Virus record (IMG/VR): IMGVR_UViG_3300047481_000755
Location: 1 to 64,000 of that record
Origin: a virus
Strand: one strand, 5' to 3'
DNA length: 64,000 nt
Shown here one piece after another: positions 54,767-61,847 of this stretch. The notes under the pieces were generated by a model. It saw only the letters and a program-made list of their open reading frames with translations, did no database searches and had not been told where the DNA came from. The position numbers and the translations under genes were made by a program. Within the stretch, counting starts at the first letter, position 1; every line of letters begins with the position of its first letter.

Positions 54767-56152
54767 TTAGGTGTAACTATTGTATAAAAAACTTCTTATA
54801 TCGTGAAGAACTTCTTCACTATAATTCTCACGCTTGGCTACTTTTAAGGCATATTCTACTATGTCACGGTCTAATCGTTCTACGCCGATTTCATCATAGA
54901 ATTTTGACCAAATCAACGGATAGAAGTCTATCAATGATTTTAATAGATCGGTTTGTTCATGTAAGTAATTTAAGCCATATGAATTTCGTAGTAACCACCA
55001 TATATCATTTGCTATTTCTCGTCTATCACGATCTTTCATACTCTCAACATTATCTGCTGCAACTTTTTTAAGTAATAATTTAAATTCGTCTAAAGGAACT
55101 AATTTATCAAGTGAGTTTAAATTTCCCACAATTGATGGACGAATTAAGAAAGCAGTTTTAAATTCTTCAGGTGTCGCTACTTTACGAATATTACCGAATA
55201 GTGATGCATCAGTTTTTATTAAGTCTAGCCTCATTGCCCTATCTAAACGTTTAAAATATTTTCCCGCTGAAAGTCCTTTCGCATGTAGGAAAGTAATCAG
55301 TCCTTGTATATTGTTATCATTTAGTAATTTTCTCATCAACTGCATATTTGTTGTGAAGATCTCATCACGCTCTTTACCGTGTTCTTGACGAGATTTCATC
55401 TTGGTGGGACTATATTTGTTGGCAACAGTATCAAGCAATTCTACTGCCCTGCCTGAAAAGAATACCGCTTGTGTAGGTTCACTGGGATGTATAATTTCTC
55501 TATCTGGATCAACAAATCCATCTATACCCAATCGTCTAAATATTTCGTTCCATGCTACTGTAGTTTTATTGGTATTCATTACCTCACTTAGTCTCATGGT
55601 AACATACCAAAATTTACCTCCCGGGGTGTTTACTCTCGCACTTTTGTTCGCAGCATCCATTAATGTATCAATGTATTTTGTTGCTGTATCACTATCAAGT
55701 GGCTGAGGTCTGTACTCTATTGGCAACTTGGTTAATAACGCTTTTAATTTATCACAGTACTCATTGTATTGTGCTTCAGTGAATTTCCCAATATCAATGA
55801 TGTTTGCACCACTTCTAGCACGAAATATATTAGCCCAGGGTTTACCGCCTGCAAATGGTAATGCTGTCATGGCCATGGTACTTGTTGGTTCTGAATATAT
55901 ATTTCCAAATGGTGTAGTTTTGTATATCACATATTCAGCGGGATAAGCATATATGCCAATTGGGGTATTGTATCTACTACCCGGATTAATACCTAATTTT
56001 GGTAGATCAGTAAAACTTACAAATAAATTCTTAAATCCAGTGTTTGGTAATGGTTGGGCACTGGCTAATGCCTGTGTAATATACTGATTGACTGATACCT
56101 TTGGGTTCTGTTCAGGATTACGCCTGGCTTCAACAATTTCGTGATATCTCAT
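54767..56152 (-). CDS. Unknown cargo-type protein, paralogue of 60467-61834
   Basis: 461 residues. It begins MRYHEIVEARRNPEQNPKVS, a capsid-targeting-like start with an I-V-E site and the phrase ARRNPxQNP shared with the paralogue. Conserved landmarks are GINPGSRYNTPIGIYAYPAEYVIYK, TPGGKFWYVTMRLSEV and IIHPSEPTQAVFF. The C-terminal half is helical repeats. The YNTPxGxYxYPxEY and EPTQAV motifs suggest an enzyme active site, but I cannot identify the family. Confidence 0.65.
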   Translation of the reverse strand: MRYHEIVEARRNPEQNPKVSVNQYITQALASAQPLPNTGFKNLFVSFTDLPKLGINPGSRYNTPIGIYAYPAEYVIYKTTPFGNIYSEPTSTMAMTALPFAGGKPWANIFRARSGANIIDIGKFTEAQYNEYCDKLKALLTKLPIEYRPQPLDSDTATKYIDTLMDAANKSARVNTPGGKFWYVTMRLSEVMNTNKTTVAWNEIFRRLGIDGFVDPDREIIHPSEPTQAVFFSGRAVELLDTVANKYSPTKMKSRQEHGKERDEIFTTNMQLMRKLLNDNNIQGLITFLHAKGLSAGKYFKRLDRAMRLDLIKTDASLFGNIRKVATPEEFKTAFLIRPSIVGNLNSLDKLVPLDEFKLLLKKVAADNVESMKDRDRREIANDIWWLLRNSYGLNYLHEQTDLLKSLIDFYPLIWSKFYDEIGVERLDRDIVEYALKVAKRENYSEEVLHDIRSFLYNSYT

Positions 56153-57042
56153 TATCTATCTTTCCACTTAGTTGCTAGCCAATTGACTAAATCAAAAACA
56201 GTGTTTAATTTTTTCTGTCGCATAAATGCTATAATTTTTGTAGCATTTTCTCTATCTACCCCGCTACTTGGCTTTCGTGCGTTGCTGAAATCGTTTTCTA
56301 ATTCTTGTGACTTGGCTTTAAGATAGAAAGGATTATCCCAATGATAGCGTAAACCATATTTAATGTTATTTGCTTCTTTGCTTAGTTGATTTTCTTTTTG
56401 GGCGCCGATTAACTCTAACCAGGATTCTAAAACACTTCTACGAATATAACTAGGTATATATGGTTTACGCTTTTCACTATCAATTGTTTTTAATACCCCG
56501 ATATCACCTGTTTGTGTTGTATCTAATCTACGCCAGGCGCCTTCGTCAGTATAAAAATATGCAGGTATATCACGGCGTTTTGCGCCTACTAATAATTTTC
56601 TAACTAATGAAATATGTTTTGGTTCTGGTTTTTCATTTTTCAATAATACATGTACACTGGTTACTCCACCTATTGGTATAGTGGGAGTTTTACTGAATAA
56701 TCTATCTTCGGCTTCATGGGCACGACCATAAGCATTTTTAGGATCACGATTCAACCAGTAATCAACTGGCTTAGCGGAATATCGTTGATTGTACCAATTA
56801 CCATCCATCACAAACATGACCGCACTTCGTGGGCCAATTTTTTGGTGATAACCACCAGTTTTAGTTCTGGCAGTACTTAGAAAGTATGGATAACCAGGCG
56901 GTGCATATTGTTCTTCAACACTGCCTAGTGTACTGCTTAATTCAAATACACCATCAGTGACAATTTTTTCACCAGCAAATATATTGGTATAGTGATAAAC
57001 TATGGGACTTAGGCCCTCTGTAAGTATTTCATTAATTCGCAT
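56152..57042 (-). CDS. Unknown cargo-type protein, ART-like opening
   Basis: 296 residues. It begins MRINEILTEGLS, with an L-T-E site. IVYHYTNIFAGEKIVTDGVFEL then resembles the opening strand-helix of ADP-ribosyltransferase/DarT-like folds, followed by SAVMFVMDGNWYNQRYSAKPVDYW and AHEAEDRLFS. The C-terminal 80 residues form a separate helical module with ATKIIAFMRQKKLNTVFDLVNWL. The ART relation is a weak suggestion only. No ribosome-binding site is visible. Confidence 0.6.
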   Translation of the reverse strand: MRINEILTEGLSPIVYHYTNIFAGEKIVTDGVFELSSTLGSVEEQYAPPGYPYFLSTARTKTGGYHQKIGPRSAVMFVMDGNWYNQRYSAKPVDYWLNRDPKNAYGRAHEAEDRLFSKTPTIPIGGVTSVHVLLKNEKPEPKHISLVRKLLVGAKRRDIPAYFYTDEGAWRRLDTTQTGDIGVLKTIDSEKRKPYIPSYIRRSVLESWLELIGAQKENQLSKEANNIKYGLRYHWDNPFYLKAKSQELENDFSNARKPSSGVDRENATKIIAFMRQKKLNTVFDLVNWLATKWKDR

Positions 57043-57057
57043 CTAGTATTTATGTCG

Positions 57058-57456
57058 TTAATCGTCAAAAGTCATTTGGAATTTACGGCCACGATACATA
57101 AATGTTACTGTTTCACCCTTGCGTACAGTGACAGGAACAGTTGTACATACTTGACGCCATTCATACCTACGTTGATCTTCGCCTATGCGATTGCCAACGC
57201 CTGCTCCTACGATAGCACCGATCACCGTTGCGGCATCCCGTCCTGAGCCGTTTCCTACCTGATTGCCTATGATACCGCCCGCAACTCCACCGATAACGGT
57301 GCCAAGTGTACTATTGTTTGATTCAACTCTTTCCTGATGACATTGTTGTTGATATGTAGTTTGATATCGTGGCTGAACATGAATAACTCTGGCAAAGTCT
57401 TCATATCCAAACGCAACGGTACTAACAAATAGTAGAGATAGTGGTAATTTACGCAT
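57058..57456 (-). CDS. Glycine-zipper surface-antigen-like protein
   Basis: 132 residues. A signal peptide (MRKLPLSLLFVSTVAFG) is followed by a glycine zipper (GTVIGGVAGGIIGNQVG ... AGVGNRIG) and a beta-rich C terminus VPVTVRKGETVTFMYRGR. This is the Rickettsia 17-kDa/SlyB-like envelope family, usually bacterial, so the gene may be of host origin. A late box at 57474-57481 and an AGGAG site precede it. Confidence 0.78.
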   Translation of the reverse strand: MRKLPLSLLFVSTVAFGYEDFARVIHVQPRYQTTYQQQCHQERVESNNSTLGTVIGGVAGGIIGNQVGNGSGRDAATVIGAIVGAGVGNRIGEDQRRYEWRQVCTTVPVTVRKGETVTFMYRGRKFQMTFDD

Positions 57457-57473
57457 ATTTTTACTCCTATGAT

Positions 57474-57481
57474 TATTTATG
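57474..57481 (-). promoter_or_regulatory. Late-type promoter box CATAAATA
   Basis: CATAAATA lies 18 bases before the glycine-zipper gene start, upstream of its AGGAG site. Confidence 0.45.
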
Positions 57482-57486
57482 GACTA

Positions 57487-57518
57487 TAAAGACAAAAGGC
57501 AGAATCACCGATTCTGCC
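57487..57518 (-). terminator. Rho-independent terminator
   Basis: Minus strand: GGCAGAATC, loop GGT, GATTCTGCC, then TTTTGTCTTT. It closes the gene at 57550-57915. Confidence 0.85.
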
Positions 57519-57549
57519 CGTTTCTTGACGAAGGTATCTAAATTATTGT

Positions 57550-57915
57550 TTACGCATCAGCCGATACTGTTTCGGATTCCGAGGCGATCATAGCACGTGC
57601 CTTGATGGCATCCATGCTAATCACGGTAGCAGACTTCGGCTTACGACCACGCTTCTTAGGAACACGAGGCAGTGGATTGTACTTCTCATCCGCAGCATCA
57701 ATAGCAGCAGCATATTCCGGATTCTTGTACAGTTCCGTGGTCTTGAGAAAAGTTACGATCTCGGGCTTGGACATTTCCCGTGGCAGTTCAATCAGTTCAA
57801 TATCGGTGTTGCCACGCTTGACCAGCATCTTCACGCGGGCTAGATCGTTAGCAAACCTGACCTTGAACTCGTTGTTCCACTTGGAAACGCCGGCAACAGT
57901 AAATACTGAATTCAT
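57550..57915 (-). CDS. Conserved phage protein, early island gene
   Basis: 121 residues. The fold core VRFANDLARVKMLVKRGNTDIELIELPREMSKPEIVTFLK (blocks: VRFANDLARVKMLVK, ELIELPREMSKPE) is shared by many phages. A basic PKKRGRKPK stretch (an AT-hook-like RGRKP) follows. This suggests DNA binding, but the role is unknown. It is GC-richer than the surrounding genes, with its own promoter and terminator. Confidence 0.7.
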   Translation of the reverse strand: MNSVFTVAGVSKWNNEFKVRFANDLARVKMLVKRGNTDIELIELPREMSKPEIVTFLKTTELYKNPEYAAAIDAADEKYNPLPRVPKKRGRKPKSATVISMDAIKARAMIASESETVSADA

Positions 57916-57950
57916 ATAGATTACTCCTTGGAGGATTGATTGAGAATTAG

Positions 57951-57979
57951 ATTGTATCTGGAATTGATACTGTCGTCAA
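57951..57979 (-). promoter_or_regulatory. Sigma-70-like promoter
   Basis: TTGACG (57979-57974), 17 bases, TACAAT (57956-57951), 35 bases before the gene at 57915. Confidence 0.65.
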
Positions 57980-57992
57980 GAAACTTTAGAGA

Positions 57993-58190
57993 TTAATAGA
58001 GAATTTTGGCAACCTTGACACGGACATTGGAACGTCCGCCGAACATTGCCTCAACCTGCCGTTCAGCCTGTTGAGAACTACCAGCCTCCACGACCATCTT
58101 GCGATCCTGTAGATCGGTACGGCTGCTGTAGCCAGCATAGGGAGAACTCAGCGGCTGAGTGATAACGTCAAACACTACTTCGAACTTCAT
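57993..58190 (-). CDS. Small early-island protein, unknown
   Basis: 65 residues from MKFEVVFDVITQPLSS at 58190. Beta-rich start, then DRKMVVEAGSSQQAERQVEAMFGG and RVKVAKILY, a typical small dimeric alpha/beta pattern. It is separate from the HTH gene upstream by 26 bases. Function unknown. Confidence 0.62.
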   Translation of the reverse strand: MKFEVVFDVITQPLSSPYAGYSSRTDLQDRKMVVEAGSSQQAERQVEAMFGGRSNVRVKVAKILY

Positions 58191-58216
58191 GATAATTACC
58201 CTTTTTGGTTGAAAAA

Positions 58217-58441
58217 TTAATCCCAATCGTGGCCAATTTCGGCACGTGGGGTATATCGACTTACTTGCGAAGCAATATAAGAACGATCCTCTTGGTCCAT
58301 ATAGACCTCATCCTGTAGATCACGATAGGCTTTGGCGACCAAATATTGACTAACGCCCAGCCTCCGTGCGGCATCAGCAGCCGATAGGCCACTGTCAAAA
58401 CAACTTTCAATTTCAATCAAAAGGTCACTCATCTTACTCAT
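58217..58441 (-). CDS. Small HTH DNA-binding protein
   Basis: 74 residues. SGLSAADAARRLGVSQYLVAKAYRDL is a helix-turn-helix of the resolvase/MerR-like class. An AAGGAG site lies eight bases before the ATG. It may regulate the early GC-rich island in which it sits. Confidence 0.72.
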   Translation of the reverse strand: MSKMSDLLIEIESCFDSGLSAADAARRLGVSQYLVAKAYRDLQDEVYMDQEDRSYIASQVSRYTPRAEIGHDWD

Positions 58442-58477
58442 GATAACTCCTTGTGGTGGTGAAAAACGTTGATGAAA

Positions 58478-58499
58478 CCAGCAACTTATTTATTGCTGG
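58478..58499 (-). terminator. Hairpin between early-island genes
   Basis: CCAGCAA and TTGCTGG (58478-58484 with 58493-58499) form a 7-bp stem with an eight-base loop, then TTTCATC on the minus strand. It follows the stop of the 58509-59123 gene by ten bases; the T run is short, so termination may be weak. Confidence 0.45.
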
Positions 58500-58508
58500 C
58501 TTCGTGGT

Positions 58509-59123
58509 TTACAGATACGCCATCTGCTTGGGCGACAGCGGGCTACGATACTTGGGAGCCGGGTTGGTAGCCCAGGCAATCACCTGATCACGCATACTCT
58601 TGCGGAAGCCGCTACGCAGGTTAGCGGTAATCAGACGCTCAATGCCTTGCCAGGCACTGCCGACCGCTGCCTTGAGGCTTTCAACTTGAGTACGTTGAAG
58701 ACCAGCGCGACGGGCAATTTCAGCCATGTGCTTACGCTCATTACGGCGCTTGAGGATCTCAGAGCGACGACGGTTGTACTCAACGTAAGCCTTGAACTCA
58801 GCACGAACTTCCGGCGTAGCATCAGCCTTAGAAGCATAGCAAGGATAAGACCAACCACGAGTGGTGGCAAAGAACACTTCCTTGCTGGTCTTGGTAACAG
58901 GATCCCACACAACCATGTACCAGTCGGAATCATCGTAGCCGTTCCGCTCGTAATCATACAAGCACAGACCATGATGGGTTTCATACAGGGTGTCACCCTG
59001 CTTGGCATCGTTCATGCCGTTAGTGCCAGGCAACGGGCAATATTCACCATCGTGAAACGTGGTACGCAGAGTGCGAACCGCGCCAGAGTAATCAAAACTG
59101 GAACCCATGTGGATGATAGCCAT
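58509..59123 (-). CDS. Conserved phage protein of the early island
   Basis: 204 residues, GC-rich (local composition clearly above the window average). YETHHGLCLYDYERNGYDDSDWYMVVWDP at the centre is a conserved block of phage proteins. A basic helical region (EYNRRRSEILKRRNERKHMAEIARRAG) and a Lys/Arg/Pro C terminus follow. It may bind nucleic acid. It has a strong sigma-70 promoter (59154-59182). Confidence 0.7.
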   Translation of the reverse strand: MAIIHMGSSFDYSGAVRTLRTTFHDGEYCPLPGTNGMNDAKQGDTLYETHHGLCLYDYERNGYDDSDWYMVVWDPVTKTSKEVFFATTRGWSYPCYASKADATPEVRAEFKAYVEYNRRRSEILKRRNERKHMAEIARRAGLQRTQVESLKAAVGSAWQGIERLITANLRSGFRKSMRDQVIAWATNPAPKYRSPLSPKQMAYL

Positions 59124-59153
59124 TTCGTTTACCTCGTTTCGTTCAGTGAATAC

Positions 59154-59182
59154 AGTATAGCAGGTATGCCAATTACTGTCAA
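59154..59182 (-). promoter_or_regulatory. Strong sigma-70-like promoter
   Basis: TTGACA (59182-59177), 17 bases, TATACT (59159-59154), 31 bases before 59123. The bases around the -10, TATACTGTATTCACTGA, are repeated at the next promoter. Confidence 0.75.
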
Positions 59183-59183
59183 A

Positions 59184-59402
59184 TTAGACCGCAGCCTTGA
59201 AGGACACACGACTCACGGCCGACGGCATGATAAAGCTGTACCCATCGCTGGTGTACCGGTAGTGGCTGCCAGCAGCAATCACTTCAGGCGCATCCAGTGC
59301 TCCAAGTGCGAACGAATACATCTCGTAACCTTCACAATACTCGTCAAGATACTCTTGGCGGATCTTGCCGTAGGTGGAGGTCATATAGGGTGCAGTGATC
59401 AT
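59184..59402 (-). CDS. Small early-island protein, unknown
   Basis: 72 residues from the ATG at 59402, with GGAG seven bases upstream. EYLDEYCEGYEMYSFALGALDAPEV and SHYRYTSDGYSFIMPSAVSRVSF. Aromatic-rich, no recognised domain. Confidence 0.6.
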   Translation of the reverse strand: MITAPYMTSTYGKIRQEYLDEYCEGYEMYSFALGALDAPEVIAAGSHYRYTSDGYSFIMPSAVSRVSFKAAV

Positions 59403-59433
59403 GATCAACTCCGTTGTCTAACTCAGTGAATAC

Positions 59434-59462
59434 AGTATAAGAGGTTTTGTATTATTTGTCAA
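59434..59462 (-). promoter_or_regulatory. Strong sigma-70-like promoter
   Basis: TTGACA (59462-59457), 17 bases, TATACT (59439-59434), 32 bases before 59402. It is followed by the same TATACTGTATTCACTGA as at 59154, so the two promoters are probably copies. Confidence 0.75.
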
Positions 59463-59878
59463 ATCGGGAAGTTTTGATTGGCCATACGTTTGGCTATGGA
59501 TTTCTGAACTTTAAAGTTTACAGGTTGACCCATACCAGCCTCATCGTGCGTTAGCATGGCATACACTCGCAGGACGCTAGGATTTGCGCCTGATAGCGTA
59601 TAAAACACACTGATATTGTGAGTTAGATGGGCGTGTTTAATGCCTGGAATTTCCAGCGACATCGGTGTGTTGGGCGTATTTCTTTTGTCCGAGGCTCCAA
59701 AAGGTTCAGTTGGATTCTCTTTTTTTGATTTTAAGAATTCAACATACTTTTCTAATACCTTAGGATTAGATCTGACATATCTACCAGCCGTTTCCTGGAA
59801 TAGTGGACACTCCGAAACTACCATTCTCGGAGTATTGCCAGGAACTTGTGATTTTACTTCGCCGCGCCCTTTTGCCAT
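59459..59878 (-). CDS. RelE-like protein (possible toxin)
   Basis: 139 residues. YVEFLKSKKENPTEPFGASDKR, IPGIKHAHLTHNISVFYTLSGANPSVLRVYAMLTHDEAG and a final SIAKRMANQNF follow the order of RelE/ParE-type ribonuclease folds. The overlap of 25 bases with a small upstream gene and a shared promoter resemble a toxin-antitoxin operon, but catalytic residues are not certain and the protein is longer than RelE. Confidence 0.55.
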   Translation of the reverse strand: MAKGRGEVKSQVPGNTPRMVVSECPLFQETAGRYVRSNPKVLEKYVEFLKSKKENPTEPFGASDKRNTPNTPMSLEIPGIKHAHLTHNISVFYTLSGANPSVLRVYAMLTHDEAGMGQPVNFKVQKSIAKRMANQNFPI

Positions 59879-60063
59879 GCGAGGGCACCTTCACGAAGAT
59901 TTTTGATGTAGGAATCAACATCAACAGGTTCAGACCAAACATCAGCACGATGGGCTTCGACCACACGAACCAGATCCGAGGTAGCAACACCAGTATCATT
60001 GCCGCTGTCCAGCGATTCGTACAGGTGTTGGCCGCGCAGTTGGGTGATTTCGGTAATCTTCAT
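59854..60063 (-). CDS. Small partner protein, possible antitoxin
   Basis: 69 residues. MKITEITQLRGQHLYESLDSG starts like the shared N terminus of the cargo-type proteins (with an L-Y-E site). VVEAHRADVWSEPVDVDSYIKNL and a short basic tail follow. As the first gene ahead of the RelE-like gene it could be its antitoxin, or a cargo protein; the data do not decide. Confidence 0.5.
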   Translation of the reverse strand: MKITEITQLRGQHLYESLDSGNDTGVATSDLVRVVEAHRADVWSEPVDVDSYIKNLREGALAWQKGAAK

Positions 60064-60093
60064 GATGTTACATCTCTGACTTGGTATGAATCC

Positions 60094-60122
60094 ATTATAG
60101 TGTATTTAGCATTTATCGTCAA
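60094..60122 (-). promoter_or_regulatory. Sigma-70-like promoter
   Basis: TTGACG (60122-60117), 17 bases, perfect TATAAT (60099-60094), 31 b before the gene at 60063. Confidence 0.7.
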
Positions 60123-60309
60123 ATTTTTTCTTGATGGTATCCAGCACTGCCGTAGCGTCAGTGTACTCGGACATTTTATCCAACTTGCCCTCAACCGTGG
60201 TGAAGATTCCCTCATAGTTTGGCACTGTGACGCTAGGCGTAATGCCCAAACTCAGAGTATAGGGCAGGTTGTATACAAGGGTTGTATTCCAGAAAAATTT
60301 CTTGTCCAT
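60106..60309 (-). CDS. Small protein, unknown
   Basis: 67 residues: MDKKFFWNTTLVYNLPYTLS... and DKMSEYTDATAVLDTIKKKF. No domain recognised. AGAAAGGA precedes the ATG, and the promoter 60334-60362 lies just upstream. Confidence 0.58.
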   Translation of the reverse strand: MDKKFFWNTTLVYNLPYTLSLGITPSVTVPNYEGIFTTVEGKLDKMSEYTDATAVLDTIKKKFDDKC

Positions 60310-60333
60310 GATTGTCCTTTCTAGGAGAAAGGT

Positions 60334-60362
60334 ATAATACTACAACTTTGTTTTTTTGTCAA
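60334..60362 (-). promoter_or_regulatory. Sigma-70-like promoter
   Basis: TTGACA (60362-60357), 17 bases, TATTAT (60339-60334), 25 bases before the start at 60309. It overlaps the end of the 60340-60459 reading frame. Confidence 0.6.
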
Positions 60363-60459
60363 AAAATTTGATGGGATGAATGGCAAAGTAAATTATTGCT
60401 CCGATAATAGACCCTAATCCTACGCCCACAATAATACTATTTACAAGTGTTATATCCAT
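60340..60459 (-). CDS. Very small membrane protein, 39 aa
   Basis: An ATG at 60459 opens MDITLVNSIIVGVGLGSIIG and onward, one Gly-rich hydrophobic helix and a basic tail with PIKFFDKKTK. No ribosome-binding site is visible, and the frame overlaps an early promoter, so it could be chance. Confidence 0.4.
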   Translation of the reverse strand: MDITLVNSIIVGVGLGSIIGAIIYFAIHPIKFFDKKTKL

Positions 60460-60466
60460 GGCAAGT

Positions 60467-61834
60467 TTATTGTTTTCCATCAATTTCTGCTGCTGCCTTG
60501 ATATGTCTACGTCTCCATGTTGCAGGATCAGGATCTTTTAAAACATCTCGGGCATAGAGTACATCAATACTATTTCCATCTATTTGTGTATTATTTTGTT
60601 TACTGAATAGTGCTATACTGTCTTCGGCGTCAGATGATAATTTCACTCCGAATGTCAATATATAGTTCATAATAATCTTATATGAGATAGCAGAGCCAAA
60701 ATTCCAATTACTAACTATTTCATCTATGTTTGGTTCTATTTCTGGCCAACGCTGTTTTAGTATTTTAAGAGCATAGTAACATGCGATAGAAATACTTTTA
60801 GTTAGATATGGTTCTAATTCAGGCCAACGCTCACCTCTTTTGCTTAACGCATCAATTAAATCTCTGAAATCAGCACTATATTTCACAACTGATATTCTTG
60901 GTAATTCGTTTAACAACATATTACGACCGTATTTCCATCCAGGTTCAATATCTGTCAAATATCGTAATATGTTATATATATCCTTATGCTCAATTACATA
61001 CTTTCTAAGATCATGTATACTGATTTGTTTATTTTTATATCTGTCTATAACTGTTTGAAATGTATAGTATCTTAACTCTCGTCTAATCGCACTGATAGGT
61101 GTACTGTTTTCAAAACTTTTAAGTAGTCTAATTCCCGAAGTATTAAGTACAACACCTTGAGTGGGTTCATCTGGATATATGATACCATCGCCGAAATCAA
61201 GAACTGTGTTATAACCTAATACAGTGCGTAATATCCAATTCCAAATATTAGCGGCCCTAGATCCAATTACATCTCTTAGCCATTGACTAAGTTTCCAAGT
61301 CACAAACCATATATTTCCACCTGGTGATGCTACACGACCTTCTGTTAATTTTGACTGATCAAGATATTCTATAAATGCGGTAAAATCTTTAGTATCAGCA
61401 CTAAACATACTACCACCTACTTTTCTTTTAAATTTATCTAATAGGCCAGGTATATTATCTAATGCTGTTTTTAGTTTTTCTAAATCGCGCTGATAATTTG
61501 CGTTTGTATAATCGTCTAAGAACAGTATTGGTTCTGGAAATTGAAATATTTGAATATATGGTGCATCATCTACAAAAGGTAATTTTCTAGGAGCATAGTG
61601 ATCTTTTTTCTCTAGATAATATTCACCAGGATAGAAATATACACCATTAGGAGTATTGTATGTGCTACGAGGATTTACCCCAATCTTATTGATCATGGTC
61701 ATTGAGATACCAATTTGATTGATATCTACGCCACTGTTAACCAGAAAATTGACTGCGCCTTTATGTCCAGATACTTCGCGTGGATTTTGTACTGGATTGC
61801 GACGGGCTTCTGTGGTAAATTCGTTTGCTCGCAT
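60467..61834 (-). CDS. Unknown cargo-type protein, paralogue of 54767-56152
   Basis: 455 residues. MRANEFTTEARRNPVQNPREVS begins with the capsid-targeting-like start (F-T-E) and the shared ARRNPxQNP phrase. GVNPRSTYNTPNGVYFYPGEYYLEK, SPGGNIWFVTWKLSQW and IIYPDEPTQGVVL align with the same landmarks in the 54767 protein. The C-terminal half is helical and diverged. The paralogues are separated by the early-gene island. Confidence 0.65.
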   Translation of the reverse strand: MRANEFTTEARRNPVQNPREVSGHKGAVNFLVNSGVDINQIGISMTMINKIGVNPRSTYNTPNGVYFYPGEYYLEKKDHYAPRKLPFVDDAPYIQIFQFPEPILFLDDYTNANYQRDLEKLKTALDNIPGLLDKFKRKVGGSMFSADTKDFTAFIEYLDQSKLTEGRVASPGGNIWFVTWKLSQWLRDVIGSRAANIWNWILRTVLGYNTVLDFGDGIIYPDEPTQGVVLNTSGIRLLKSFENSTPISAIRRELRYYTFQTVIDRYKNKQISIHDLRKYVIEHKDIYNILRYLTDIEPGWKYGRNMLLNELPRISVVKYSADFRDLIDALSKRGERWPELEPYLTKSISIACYYALKILKQRWPEIEPNIDEIVSNWNFGSAISYKIIMNYILTFGVKLSSDAEDSIALFSKQNNTQIDGNSIDVLYARDVLKDPDPATWRRRHIKAAAEIDGKQ

Positions 61835-61847
61835 AGTTTAGTATTTA

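Noticed and set aside
58647-59429. 260-residue plus-strand open frame
   Set aside because: It lies opposite two supported minus-strand genes with promoters and ribosome-binding sites, and arises from the GC-rich composition of the island.
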